Shown here: in pieces, positions 45,400 to 54,153 of the stretch | Position numbering within the stretch: the stretch's first letter is position 1 | Layout of the letters: each line of letters opens with the position of its first letter | Assembly: GCA_945889445.1 (NCBI GenBank) | Contig: CAMDBX010000006.1 | Coordinates: 1-64,000, forward strand | From: Rhizobium sp. Q54 | GTDB taxonomy: Bacteria; Pseudomonadota; Alphaproteobacteria; Rhizobiales; Aestuariivirgaceae | Length of the DNA stretch: 64,000 bases | Reading direction: 5' to 3' | Position numbers and translations under genes: made by a program | Notes under the pieces: generated by a model | Told to the model about the DNA's origin: nothing | The model's database searches: none | Seen by the model: the letters and a program-made list of their open reading frames with translations, nothing else

Positions 45400-45556
45400 T
45401 CTTCTCCCGCTCCTTTAGCGGGAGAAGAAGGGACCCGTTGCGGGTCGCAACGGGGAGATGAGGGAAAGCAGACGATCTCTCTTCCGGAGCCGGCATTCCC
45501 TCACCTCCCCCAACTCCGTTGGGGCCCCTTCCTCTCCCGCTGCGCGGGGGAGGACG
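45400..45556. repeat. Dispersed intergenic repeat family B, copy 2
   Basis: A left hairpin CTTCTCCCGCTCC-TTTA-GCGGGAGAAG leads to AAGGGACCCGTTGCGGGTCG, then TTCCCTCACCTCCCCCAACTC and a right hairpin CTCTCCCGCTGCGCGGGGGAG. The order is the same as at 4439-4565. No open frame or terminal repeat of an insertion sequence is seen. Confidence 0.6.
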
Positions 45557-45569
45557 ACGGGTTCGCCCT

Positions 45570-45660
45570 ACCCCTCGGGATCGACAGGTGCTTGTCCGGG
45601 GCATCTTCCATCCTGGCAACCAAAGAGGATGCGCGGATCACGTCCGCGCAAGGAGAGAAC
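45570..45660 (+). repeat. Dispersed palindromic repeat family A, copy 4 (degenerate)
   Basis: The element keeps the right hairpin TGCGCGGATCACGTCCGCGCA and the preceding CAAAGAGGA, while the left arm (CTTGTCCGGGGCATCTTCC) has lost symmetry. Position directly after a family B element suggests repeated insertion at the same intergenic site. Confidence 0.45.
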
Positions 45661-45671
45661 CCGGGTGAAGT

Positions 45672-47483
45672 CTACCGCAATGCCCTGAGCGCGTTGAGGA
45701 TCACCGCCACGTCGATGGCCTCCTGCAGCAGCGCACCTTCCACCACCGTGATGTAGCCGAAGGCCGCCGCGATCATCGCTGCAAAAGACATGCCCAGCCC
45801 GGCGAGAACGCTCTGCACCGCGATGGCACGCGCCCTTCGCGCAGCGGCGAGTCCCTCCGCCAGCCGCGTCAGGTCATCGACCAGCAGCACCGCGTCGGCG
45901 GATTCGGTGGCGGCCGCCGAACCCGTGGCACCCATCGAGATGCCGACGTCGGCCACTGCAAGGGCGGGCGCATCGTTCACGCCGTCACCCACCATCAGGG
46001 TTATACCCGACTGGCGCTCGGCGCGCACGATCGCCACTTTCTCTTCCGGCTTCAATTCCCCGCGCAAAAGGTCGAGGCCCAGCCCCTCGCCGATTCTGTC
46101 CACCACGGCCTGCGCGTCGCCCGAGGCCAGCACGATGCGCTTGATGCCCGCCTGCCGCAGCTTCTGCAGCGCCAGCGGCGTTTCGGGCCGCACCGCATCG
46201 GCCAGCAGAAAATGCCCGGCAAGTCGCCCGGAAACGGCCAATGCCGCCAGCGCCGTTCCCGGCTCACGCTCCGGCCGCGGCAAGGCGGGCAGGCCGAGCT
46301 TGCGCGCCACGAAATCATGCCCGCCCACAATCACCCGGTGACCTTCGACGATACCCTCCAGCCCCTCGCCCGCCGTCTCGTGAACGTCCTGCGGATAGGC
46401 GAGCGTGAGGCCGCGGGCCTGTGCCGCCGCCACGATGGAGGCCGCCGTCACATGCGCTGAGGCCTGTTCGAGCGAGGCGGCAAGCCGCAGCATCTCGTCG
46501 GCCTGCCAATGCGCGGCGGGAATGATGCCGCCAAGTTCGGCGCGCCCCCTGGTGAGCGTGCCCGTCTTGTCGATGACGAGGTTCACCGCCCGCGCCATGG
46601 TCTCCAGCACCGGGCCGCCCTTCATCAGCACGCCGCGCCGCGCTGCCTTTCCCATGCCGGCGATGATGGCCACCGGCACGGCGAGGATGAGCGGGCACGG
46701 CGTCGCCGAGACGAGCACGGCCAGCATGCGAATGTGGTCGCCGGTCAAATACCAGGTGCCCCCCGCCAGTGCGACGGTGACGAACAGGAACACCAGCGCA
46801 TAGCGGTCAGCCAATCGCACCATCGGCGCTTTCGCCGCCTGTGCCGCCTGCACGAGGCGCACGATGCCGGCATAGGTGCTCTCCGACGCCGGCCGTGTGG
46901 CCACCATGTCGAAGGCCGTGTCGAGCGAGCGCGCGCCGGATTGCACCTCCTGCCCTTCACTGCTCTTAACCGGAACGGATTCGCCCGTCAGCGCCGCCAT
47001 GTCGAGCAGGGCCCGGCCATTGCTCACCCGCCCGTCCACGGGCACGATATCACCCTGGCGGATCAGCAACCGGTCGCCCGGCCGGATGGCGTCGATGGCC
47101 ACTTCCTCGAGGTTCCCGGCGCTGTAGCGCAGCGCCGTCTTTGGAACCCGTGCCAGCAGCGCCTTCATGTCGGCCCGCGCGCGGTTGGCGGCATAGTCTT
47201 CCAGCAGCTGACCGCCGGCATACATCAGCGCCACCACGCCCGCTGCCAGCGTTTCGCCAAAAGCGAGCGCCGCCGAGATCGATATGCCCGCTACGAGGTC
47301 GAGCCCCACCTCGCCCTTGATCAGCGAGGTGACGATCTCAAACAGCAGCACCGAGAGGACGGCGCCAGCCGCAACGCCCCAGATCCAGCTCTGATAGGCG
47401 CCAAGACCCGCATAGGGCGCGAGCAGCCCGCCAGCGAGGCCGGCCACGGCGATGGCGAACAGTGTGATGCGAAGCGGGTTCAA
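45672..47483 (-). CDS. Heavy-metal P1B-type ATPase with TPC motif, no metal-binding N-domain
   Basis: The 603-residue inner-membrane pump has the phosphorylation site DKTGTLT (D305), TGES loop (166-169) and GDGVNDAPALA hinge. The transmembrane metal motif is TPCP (261-264) instead of CPC, as in the little-studied P1B-5-like group linked to nickel or iron. The normally invariant HP of the nucleotide domain is HV (344-345). There is no HMA domain, and the first helix starts at residue 5. Metal specificity is unsettled. It is divergent from the sigma-54 activator gene with 242 bases between. Confidence 0.87.
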   Translation of the reverse strand: MNPLRITLFAIAVAGLAGGLLAPYAGLGAYQSWIWGVAAGAVLSVLLFEIVTSLIKGEVGLDLVAGISISAALAFGETLAAGVVALMYAGGQLLEDYAANRARADMKALLARVPKTALRYSAGNLEEVAIDAIRPGDRLLIRQGDIVPVDGRVSNGRALLDMAALTGESVPVKSSEGQEVQSGARSLDTAFDMVATRPASESTYAGIVRLVQAAQAAKAPMVRLADRYALVFLFVTVALAGGTWYLTGDHIRMLAVLVSATPCPLILAVPVAIIAGMGKAARRGVLMKGGPVLETMARAVNLVIDKTGTLTRGRAELGGIIPAAHWQADEMLRLAASLEQASAHVTAASIVAAAQARGLTLAYPQDVHETAGEGLEGIVEGHRVIVGGHDFVARKLGLPALPRPEREPGTALAALAVSGRLAGHFLLADAVRPETPLALQKLRQAGIKRIVLASGDAQAVVDRIGEGLGLDLLRGELKPEEKVAIVRAERQSGITLMVGDGVNDAPALAVADVGISMGATGSAAATESADAVLLVDDLTRLAEGLAAARRARAIAVQSVLAGLGMSFAAMIAAAFGYITVVEGALLQEAIDVAVILNALRALR

Positions 47484-47725
47484 GAATTCTCCTCCAAGTT
47501 GCCGAGTTTGCCACTCTGTTCTGCAAGCACCATGACACGGATCAAAATCGACCTTTTTTCAATCGATTGCGAGTGTCTCCAAACGTGGCTCCGCATTAAC
47601 AGCGCCTTTACCCTTCCCTGTCACCTTGAGTGTCAGGAAGAGGCGAGTCGCTGCCCAGCCCGGATGCTCGGTCCGGGTCGCCTTGTCCGCCGAAAGAAAC
47701 AATCAAAGAAGAAGACCACAGGCGC

Positions 47726-49231
47726 ATGGCTGTCCGCGTTCTCATCGTCGAAGACGATCCGGCTCAACGAAGAATCCTCGAGGAAATGGTGCGCCGCTTC
47801 GGCTGCGACCCGATGCCGGTCGATGGGGGCCTGAAGGCTCTGGAGGTGCTGAAAAGCCAGTCCGGCGGCACCATCGAACTGGTCATCCTCGATCTCAACA
47901 TGCCGGAAATGACCGGCCTCGAGTTCCTCGAGCGCATGCAGGCGATCCGTGGCGACCTGCCGGTCATCGTGCAGACCGCCCAGGGCTCGATCGAAACCGT
48001 CATCAAGGCGATGCGCGCCGGAGCGGATGATTTCGTGGTGAAGCCGGTGAGCCCGGAGCGCCTGAAGGTCTCGGTCCAGAACCTGCTGAAGGTCAATGCC
48101 CTCACCGAAGAGGTGAAGCGGCTGAACAAGAAGGTGGGCGGCGCCCTCCGCTTCTCCGACCTCATCGCCTCCTCTCCCGCCATGGCCAATGTGCTCCGTC
48201 TTGGCCGCCGTGGCGCCCAGTCAAACATCCCGATGCTGATCGAAGGCGAATCCGGTGTCGGCAAGGAAATGATCGCCCGCGCCATTCAGGGCGAGAGCGA
48301 GCGGGCAGGTCGCCCCTTTATCGCCGTCAACTGCGGCGCCATCCCCGAAAACCTCGTTGAATCGATCCTGTTCGGCCATGAGAAGGGCGCCTTCACCGGC
48401 GCCACGTCGAAGCACATGGGCAAGTTTCAGGAGGCTGACGGCGGCACGCTGTTCCTCGACGAGGTTGCCGAGTTGCCGCTCGACATGCAGGTGAAGCTGC
48501 TGCGCGCCATCCAGGAAGGCGAGGTCGACCCCGTGGGTTCGCGTCGCCCGGTCAAGGTCAACATCCGGCTGATTTCGGCCACCAACCGCAACATGATCGA
48601 AATGGTGAAGGCCGGCCAGTTCCGCGAGGACCTCTATTACCGCCTGAACGTCTTCCCCGTCATGGTGCCGCCGCTGCGCGACCGCAAGGAAGACATTCCG
48701 GCCCTTGTCGATCACTTCGTCACCCGCTTCGCCGCCGAGGAAGGCCGCAAGGTGCGCGGCATCACGCCCGAGGCGCTGGGGCTGCTCAAGGCCTATTCAT
48801 GGCCCGGCAACGTCCGCCAACTCGAGAATACCGTGTTCCGCGCCATGGTTCTGTGCGAGGGCGGCCGGCTCGACATCGAGGACTTCCCGCAGGTCGCCTC
48901 CCTGGTTGAAGGCTACGAGATCAGGATCCCACCGGCCCCGCAGCTGGCACCCAAGCCGGCATTGCCGCAGGGTGCGGCTGCCATCGCCGGTGGCGCATCC
49001 GTGCCCAAGGGCGGCACCGCAGTCGCCGACGGCGTCGCCTTCGGCATTGCGGTGGTCACCGACGGCGGTCATATCCGCAAGCTCGAGGAGGTCGAGGCCG
49101 ACATGATCCGTCTGGCGCTGGCGCGTTATCAGGGCCAGATGTCGGAGGTTGCCCGCAAATTGGGCATCGGCCGGTCGACGCTGTACCGCCGCATGAAGGA
49201 CCTCGGTCTGGACGAAGCGGCCACTGGATAA
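47726..49231 (+). CDS. Sigma-54-dependent response regulator (NtrC family)
   Basis: The 501-residue activator has a receiver domain (residues 1-120, phosphoacceptor Asp56 in LDLNMP) and an AAA+ domain (~140-380). Its motifs are Walker A GESGVGKE, the sigma-54 contact loop GAFTGAT and GGTLFLDEVAELP. The C-terminal Fis-type helix-turn-helix contains MSEVARKLGIGRSTLYRRM. A Pro/Ala/Gly-rich linker (~405-445) separates the last two, longer than in NtrC. No histidine kinase gene is adjacent, so it is an orphan regulator here. The start at 47726 (MAVRVLIVEDD) is set by homology; the 32-residue upstream extension is unlike the family. Confidence 0.92.
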   Translation: MAVRVLIVEDDPAQRRILEEMVRRFGCDPMPVDGGLKALEVLKSQSGGTIELVILDLNMPEMTGLEFLERMQAIRGDLPVIVQTAQGSIETVIKAMRAGADDFVVKPVSPERLKVSVQNLLKVNALTEEVKRLNKKVGGALRFSDLIASSPAMANVLRLGRRGAQSNIPMLIEGESGVGKEMIARAIQGESERAGRPFIAVNCGAIPENLVESILFGHEKGAFTGATSKHMGKFQEADGGTLFLDEVAELPLDMQVKLLRAIQEGEVDPVGSRRPVKVNIRLISATNRNMIEMVKAGQFREDLYYRLNVFPVMVPPLRDRKEDIPALVDHFVTRFAAEEGRKVRGITPEALGLLKAYSWPGNVRQLENTVFRAMVLCEGGRLDIEDFPQVASLVEGYEIRIPPAPQLAPKPALPQGAAAIAGGASVPKGGTAVADGVAFGIAVVTDGGHIRKLEEVEADMIRLALARYQGQMSEVARKLGIGRSTLYRRMKDLGLDEAATG

Positions 49232-49276
49232 TACCTACGCCTCGGTTGCGGCAAAATACTTGCAATTGAGTGTGAT

Positions 49277-49305
49277 TTGACATTCTGTCCCGCCGGCGCT
49301 GTTAA
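49277..49305 (+). promoter_or_regulatory. Candidate sigma-70-type promoter of the L,D-transpeptidase gene
   Basis: TTGACA (49277-49282) and TGTTAA (49300-49305) are 17 bases apart and lie 36 bases before the start codon. This is the best-matched housekeeping promoter in the window. The -10 also reads into TTAAGAAC, a possible CtrA half-site. Confidence 0.55.
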
Positions 49306-49340
49306 GAACGCCGGGACGTAAGCGGCGCGCAGGTGGGTTG

Positions 49341-51236
49341 ATGAAGACGATTGTGAAGTCGAGTGTGGTTGCGGTGATGGCCGCGCTGCTGCTGTCCGGC
49401 ACGGCCCCGGCCGAGGCCGCCTCAAAGACGCAGAAGCCCGCCTTCCTCGACAAGCTTTTCAGCAATTCGGGCAGCAAGCCCACCAAGAAGCGCCGCACGA
49501 TGTTCGGCAGCTTCAAGGACAACCCCTCCTACATGGAGGTCGATCCGGCCCCTCGCAAGTCCAGCAAGCGCAGCAAGGTCAGGCTCGTCGATGCCGATCC
49601 CGGCGGCGATGCGGGCTACGGGATGGGCAACCTCACCTATGTGCCGCCCAAGCTCGTGCCGATGGGCGGTATCGCCCTCAGTGATGCTGCGCCCGCCGAT
49701 CCGGCAGCCGCCGCCATCCACAGCCAGCTCATCTCGGCAGTCCCGTCGCTGCGTGTGCTGCCGGCAACGCGCGATGCGCTGCTGGCCCAGTATGCCGCGC
49801 AGGCCTATCGGCCGATCTGGCTGAAGGACGGCAAGCTCACCGACCGCGGCAAGGACGTGCTGCAGCTGCTCGCCGCCGCCGGCGAGGAAGGGCTGGAGCC
49901 GCAGTCCTACCTGCCCACCGGCCTCGCCAGCTTTGCCTCTCCGCTACCCGAATATGATCAGGCCGCCATGGCGCGCCTCGACATCGACCTCTCCGCCGCC
50001 GCGCTGCGCTATGCCCGGGATGCCTCGGGCGGCCAGTTCGACCCCGCCCGCCTGTCACGCTACCATGACGTGGCACCGCCCTGGGTGGCGCCCGACCAGG
50101 CGCTCAGGGTCATCGCCTTCTCGCCCTTCGCGGCGGACTACCTCCGCGGCCTCAACCCCACCCATCCCGCCTATGGCACGATGAAAAAGGCGCTCGCGGA
50201 CCTTCGCGCCATCGAGGCCGAGCCCAGGGACGACAAGATCGCCGACGGCGACATCGTCAAGAAGGGCGGCAGCGACGCGCGCATTCCCGCCGTGCGCACC
50301 CGCCTGGCAGAATTGGGCTTCACCGCCGAGCCGGCCGACGAGGCCGACCCGTACCTGCTCGACGCCGAACTTTCCGTGCAGCTGCGCCTGTTCCAGAAGC
50401 AGGCAGGCGTGCGCGTCAGCGGGGCGCTGGGGCCGCAGACCGTGACCGCTCTCAACAACGCCGGCTCCGGTGGCAGCATCGACAAGCTGCTCGACAACAT
50501 GGAGCGCCTGCGCTGGCTGCCGCGCGATCTCGGCAAGCGCTATGTCTTCGTCAACCAGCCCGCCTTCGAGGCCAGCGTCATGAAGGACGGCAAGCCCGAG
50601 TGGACGACCCGCGTCATCGTCGGCAAGCCCGATACCCAGACCTCGGTGTTCCACGACGAAATGGAAATGGTGGTGTTCAACCCCTCCTGGGGCGTGCCGC
50701 CGTCGATCATCGCCAATGAATACCTGCCGAAGCTGCGCAACGATCCGGGCTACCTCGACCGGCTGGGCTTCAAGGTGGTGACCCAGCAGGGCAAGGTCGT
50801 GCCGTCTAGCTCGGTCAGCTGGTGGGAATATGGTTCCAAGGTGCCCTATGGCATCCAGCAGCCACCGGGAGAGAAGAACGCCCTGGGCGAGCTCAAGTTC
50901 CTGTTCCCCAACTCGCATGACATCTACATGCACGACACGCCCTCGCGCGAGTTGTTCGAGAAGGACATGCGGGCCTTCAGCCACGGCTGCGTGCGCGTCC
51001 AGGATCCGCGCAAGTTCGCCTCCGTGGTGCTCGGCATCACGCCGGAAGAGGTTGCCGCCAAGGTCGAGAGCAGGGACAGCACGACAGTGCGGCTGAAGGA
51101 AAAGCTGCCGGTCCACATCACCTATTTCACCGCCTGGCCGGACGCTGCCGGAAACATGGTCTATTTCAACGACATCTATGGCCGTGACCGCACCCTCGAG
51201 ATCGCCCGCTCGGCGACCCTCGTGGCCCAGCGCTGA
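49341..51236 (+). CDS. L,D-transpeptidase (YcbB/LdtD-like) with peptidoglycan-binding domain
   Basis: The 631-residue periplasmic enzyme has a signal peptide (residues 1-30, ending PAEA). Domains follow as a basic linker, a scaffold domain (~130-290), a peptidoglycan-binding domain (~310-375, LSVQLRLFQKQAGVRVSGALGPQTV) and a YkuD catalytic domain. The YkuD active site is HDTPSRELF then SHGCVRVQDP with Cys550. It forms 3-3 crosslinks in peptidoglycan, important in polar-growing Hyphomicrobiales. The start at 49341 has AGGTGGG upstream. Length is normal for the YcbB type. Confidence 0.92.
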   Translation: MKTIVKSSVVAVMAALLLSGTAPAEAASKTQKPAFLDKLFSNSGSKPTKKRRTMFGSFKDNPSYMEVDPAPRKSSKRSKVRLVDADPGGDAGYGMGNLTYVPPKLVPMGGIALSDAAPADPAAAAIHSQLISAVPSLRVLPATRDALLAQYAAQAYRPIWLKDGKLTDRGKDVLQLLAAAGEEGLEPQSYLPTGLASFASPLPEYDQAAMARLDIDLSAAALRYARDASGGQFDPARLSRYHDVAPPWVAPDQALRVIAFSPFAADYLRGLNPTHPAYGTMKKALADLRAIEAEPRDDKIADGDIVKKGGSDARIPAVRTRLAELGFTAEPADEADPYLLDAELSVQLRLFQKQAGVRVSGALGPQTVTALNNAGSGGSIDKLLDNMERLRWLPRDLGKRYVFVNQPAFEASVMKDGKPEWTTRVIVGKPDTQTSVFHDEMEMVVFNPSWGVPPSIIANEYLPKLRNDPGYLDRLGFKVVTQQGKVVPSSSVSWWEYGSKVPYGIQQPPGEKNALGELKFLFPNSHDIYMHDTPSRELFEKDMRAFSHGCVRVQDPRKFASVVLGITPEEVAAKVESRDSTTVRLKEKLPVHITYFTAWPDAAGNMVYFNDIYGRDRTLEIARSATLVAQR

Positions 51237-51303
51237 GCGCCGGGCCCTTCGAAGGCGACAAGATCTACAACCCAGAGTTATTGACGATGCGCCCCCTGGC
51301 TCG

Positions 51304-51318
51304 TTAAGCCGCTGTTAA
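51304..51318 (+). promoter_or_regulatory. CtrA-type binding box
   Basis: TTAA-GCCGCTG-TTAA is an exact match to the CtrA consensus TTAA-N7-TTAA, followed by AACATAACC. It lies about 160-200 bases before the start of the M15-like peptidase gene. CtrA is the master cell-cycle regulator in this order. One exact box in an intergenic region is suggestive, not proof. Confidence 0.5.
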
Positions 51319-51504
51319 ACATAACCATTTACCATTCCTGAAAAGCCGCCTCATGGTGGCCTCAATCTTGTTTGAAACGCGGTAACAGTGTAAGCCGAAA
51401 CCGGATCGGGATTGGCAGGCCGCACAGGCACCAGAGGAACCGGATCAACCGGTTGTAAGTGGGGTATGGGTTTGGACTGCAGGGAAGCCGGACTTCGCAA
51501 CTTG

Positions 51505-53013
51505 ATGAACCGTTGGAAGAAGCTTGCCGCCACGACCGTGGCCGCCGCCACGATGTGCGTGGGCGCCTTCCTCAGCTGGAACGGCACCGCCCATTCCGGC
51601 GGCGAGACGCGCACGCTCGCGCTCTATCAGGTCCACACCAAGCAAAGCCTCACCATCACCTACAAGAAGGACGGCAAGTACATTCCGTCCGCGATGAAGA
51701 AGCTGAACTATTTCCTGCGTGACTGGCGCCGCAACGAGGTGATCACCATCTCGCCCCGCACCATCGACCTGATGTGGGAACTGCACGCCGACCTCGGCTC
51801 GAGCCGCCCCATCCACATCGTGTCGGGCTACCGCAGCCCCAAGACCAATGCCTTCCTGAAGAAGGTCGGGCGCAACGTGGCCAAGAAGAGCCAGCACATG
51901 GTTGGCCGCGCCATCGACCTGTATTTCCCCGACGTGCCGACCATCAATATCCGCAATTCGGCGCTTGTGCGCCAGGTCGGCGGCGTTGGCTACTACCGGT
52001 CCGGCGGCGGCCCAACCGGCTTCCTTCACATCGATTCCGGCCGCGTTCGCCACTGGGGCCCGGCCATCAGCTCCACCCATATGGCCAAGATCATGCGCGA
52101 CTACCGCAAGACGGTGGGTGCGCGCATCAACAAGAAGGGCATGAAGGCCGTTCCGGAGGTCGAACTCGCCGCGGCCGACGAAACCGCCGCCAAGCTGCCC
52201 TCCCAGCAGGAGGTTTCCGACGAGGATGACGAGGAGACCGTCAACCTCAAGGCCAAGAAGAAGGTCCCGCTCGAGACCGGCTACAGCGAGGGCGACGACG
52301 CCGAACTCGCCGGCATGAGCGCCGACGTGTCAGCCCCCCCCGCCAAGCCCAAGACCAAGCCTGAGGATGTCGACGCCGACAGCTCTGGCGACGATGGCGA
52401 ACTGGTGGCCGACGCCACCGACGTCGGCGAGGGCTATCCCGCTCCCAAGCCGCGCCCCAAGCCCATCGAGGTGCTGATGATGGCTGCTGTCAACATGCAG
52501 ATCGAGCCGGCCTCCGCCCCGCCGCCTGACCCGACCAAGCGCGTGTCGCCGGTTGCAGGCAACTCGCAGGGCTATGTGATCGCGCCGGAAAGCATGATCG
52601 AGGGTGCCTCGCTCGAATCCAACGCCGCCGCCAAGACCAGCCTCACCGAGGAAATCGAGAACGGTAACGCCGAAGACGTTCCCACCATCCGCACCATCAC
52701 CGCTTCGGCCTCCGGCGACGACCTGTTCTGGTGGCCCACCCAGCTGGTGTTCGACACCAACAAGGCAGTCCGCCGTGACGGCGCGCCCCAGCAGTTCACC
52801 AGCAACGGCACCACGGTCGCCGGCATGATGCCGGGCGTCAGCGATGCCCAGGCCGAAGAGCCGCCGCAGGAAGGTCCGCGCCTCGCCGTGGCCCAGATGG
52901 ACCAGGCCCCGGCCTCCGGCAAGGGCGACATGCTGGTCGTCAATCGAGAGGGCAAGGGCAGCCTGCTGAACCCGCCCACCCAGACGCTTGGCCAGGTCGA
53001 CACCGTCCAGTAA
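51505..53013 (+). CDS. DUF882/M15A-like secreted peptidase with long disordered C-terminal tail
   Basis: The 502-residue protein has a signal peptide or anchor (MNRWKKLAATTVAAATMCVG) and a zinc carboxypeptidase-like domain (residues ~45-215). Its ligand motifs are SGYRSPKTNA, SQHMVGRAIDLYF (H and D) and GFLHIDSG. Such YcbK/DUF882 proteins act on peptidoglycan. The remaining ~290 residues are acidic and proline-rich with repeats of PKPRPKP type and no fold, much longer than usual. The start is uncertain: 51505 is favoured by the signal peptide; the in-frame ATG at 51466 would add 13 residues. A CtrA-type box lies upstream. Confidence 0.82.
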   Translation: MNRWKKLAATTVAAATMCVGAFLSWNGTAHSGGETRTLALYQVHTKQSLTITYKKDGKYIPSAMKKLNYFLRDWRRNEVITISPRTIDLMWELHADLGSSRPIHIVSGYRSPKTNAFLKKVGRNVAKKSQHMVGRAIDLYFPDVPTINIRNSALVRQVGGVGYYRSGGGPTGFLHIDSGRVRHWGPAISSTHMAKIMRDYRKTVGARINKKGMKAVPEVELAAADETAAKLPSQQEVSDEDDEETVNLKAKKKVPLETGYSEGDDAELAGMSADVSAPPAKPKTKPEDVDADSSGDDGELVADATDVGEGYPAPKPRPKPIEVLMMAAVNMQIEPASAPPPDPTKRVSPVAGNSQGYVIAPESMIEGASLESNAAAKTSLTEEIENGNAEDVPTIRTITASASGDDLFWWPTQLVFDTNKAVRRDGAPQQFTSNGTTVAGMMPGVSDAQAEEPPQEGPRLAVAQMDQAPASGKGDMLVVNREGKGSLLNPPTQTLGQVDTVQ

Positions 53014-53037
53014 GGCCGCCGCACCATGAAACAAAAT

Positions 53038-53067
53038 GGGCCGCCCCATCGGGCGGCCCTTGTCATT
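53038..53067 (+). terminator. Terminator-like hairpin after the DUF882 gene
   Basis: GGGCCGCC (53038-53045) pairs with GGCGGCCC (53052-53059) and is followed by TTGTCATTT, an interrupted T-rich tail. It lies 24 bases after the stop codon. Confidence 0.6.
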
Positions 53068-53536
53068 TCCAGCAGAGAGAGGCGCGGTCAGGCCTCCGGG
53101 CGCGGGCTGATGAAGCGTTCCGCCTCAAAACAATCGATGTCCTCCAGCGCTTGCCTGCCAACCGAACCGTTGTGGTCCCACATGAGCGAGAAGCCTTCGA
53201 GGTCCGGTTCAATGTCGACGGGGGTCGTTCTTCGTGGCTTTTCTCATCCACCACTCAGACCCGCTCGTTCACCCGCCAGGATTTCAGCTTGCTCATCTCT
53301 TGCTGACGCATCATGAATCCCCATGATTGCGGCATGAACACCATGAGATTGCATGTCGCGCCGATGCCTCCGCGTGACCTGCGGGATCCCGCAAACAGAT
53401 CTTTCAAAACATCTGGTTGATCCACCCATCATCCGCGGGAACCGCTGGCAAGACGGTGCAAACGGGGGAAATCTGGGCAAGCACGCCTGCGCGGTGAAGG
53501 CCCAAGTTCACGGGCGGCAGAGAGCAGTGCCTTGCG
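53068..53536. other. Intergenic region with a possible small or decayed minus-strand gene
   Basis: No complete gene is convincing. On the minus strand an open frame from about 53242 to TGA at 53088 reads in part DIEPDLEGFSLMWDHNGSVG and FEAERFISPRPEA, with protein-like composition. Its only ATG would give 31 residues, and a TGA precedes it at about 53243. It may be the end of a broken gene. The rest (53255-53536) is lower in GC than its surroundings and shows nothing recognisable; it should hold the terminator or 3' region of gapR. Confidence 0.35.
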
Positions 53537-53803
53537 TCAGGCCGCTTCCTCGGATTCGCCGGGGATCATGCCGAGCGCCGCCAGGTAGACGTCGAGCATC
53601 GATTCTTCTTCCTCGCGCTCGGCGGCGTCCTTCTTGCGCAGGCTGATCACCTTGCGCAGGATCTTGGTGTCGAAGCCGTTGGCCTTGGCCTCGGCATAGA
53701 CTTCCTTGATGTCACCGGCGATGGTCTTCTTTTCCTCCTCGAGTCGCTCGATGCGCTCGACGAGGGATTTCAGCTGGCCGTGGGCGAATGTCGTCTTGTT
53801 CAT
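53537..53803 (-). CDS. gapR: Nucleoid-associated protein GapR (DUF2312)
   Basis: The 88-residue protein matches DUF2312 throughout: [39 protein letters not shown] and [20 protein letters not shown]. In Caulobacter GapR binds overtwisted AT-rich DNA ahead of forks and transcription and is needed for chromosome organisation. The start at 53803 has GGGGAG upstream. It is last of a minus-strand unit with DUF1244 and N-formylglutamate amidohydrolase. The C-terminus ESEEAA is acidic as usual. Confidence 0.93.
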   Translation of the reverse strand: MNKTTFAHGQLKSLVERIERLEEEKKTIAGDIKEVYAEAKANGFDTKILRKVISLRKKDAAEREEEESMLDVYLAALGMIPGESEEAA

Positions 53804-53822
53804 TTGGGTAGCTCCCCGGAAT

Positions 53823-54122
53823 TCAATGCTTGTGGGACTGGGCGAACTTCGCCTTCTGGTCGTCGCTGGCGGCGGCCTGGTGCTTGGCCTTCCACTCGTC
53901 ATAGGGCATGCCATAGACCATGGTGCGGGCCTCATCGCGGCTGACGGCAACGCCCTGCGCCTTGGCCGCATCCTCGAACCAGTTGGACAGGCAGTTGCGG
54001 CAGAAGCCGGCCAGATTCATCATGTCTATGTTCTGCACATCCGCGCGGGTCCGCAGGTGCTCCAGCAGGCGGCGGAAGGCGGCTGCTTCGAACTCGGTCT
54101 TGGTCTTGTCGTCGATGTTCAT
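53823..54122 (-). CDS. DUF1244 domain-containing protein
   Basis: The 99-residue cytosolic protein has the DUF1244 core: [40 protein letters not shown] (cited as [19 protein letters not shown]), with two cysteines in CRNC and YGMPYDEWK. The family is found in proteobacteria with unknown function. The last residues are Lys/His-rich. It lies between the amidohydrolase and gapR with gaps of 31 and 19 bases. Confidence 0.9.
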   Translation of the reverse strand: MNIDDKTKTEFEAAAFRRLLEHLRTRADVQNIDMMNLAGFCRNCLSNWFEDAAKAQGVAVSRDEARTMVYGMPYDEWKAKHQAAASDDQKAKFAQSHKH

Positions 54123-54153
54123 GGTCCTTCAGCGCCCTTGCAATCCGGGTCCG

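Larger units (their letters stand above)
45270..45671. other. Intergenic region filled mainly by repeats
   Basis: The 402 bases between the M3 peptidase start and the P-type ATPase stop hold no gene. The first ~90 bases should contain the peptidase promoter, but no clear one is seen. From about 45400 onward the stretch is one family B repeat followed directly by a degenerate family A repeat. Confidence 0.6.

Noticed and set aside
53063..53254. 63-codon minus-strand frame
   Set aside because: Composition is Arg/Ser/Thr-rich; a different frame over the same bases looks more protein-like and is reported as a weak candidate instead.
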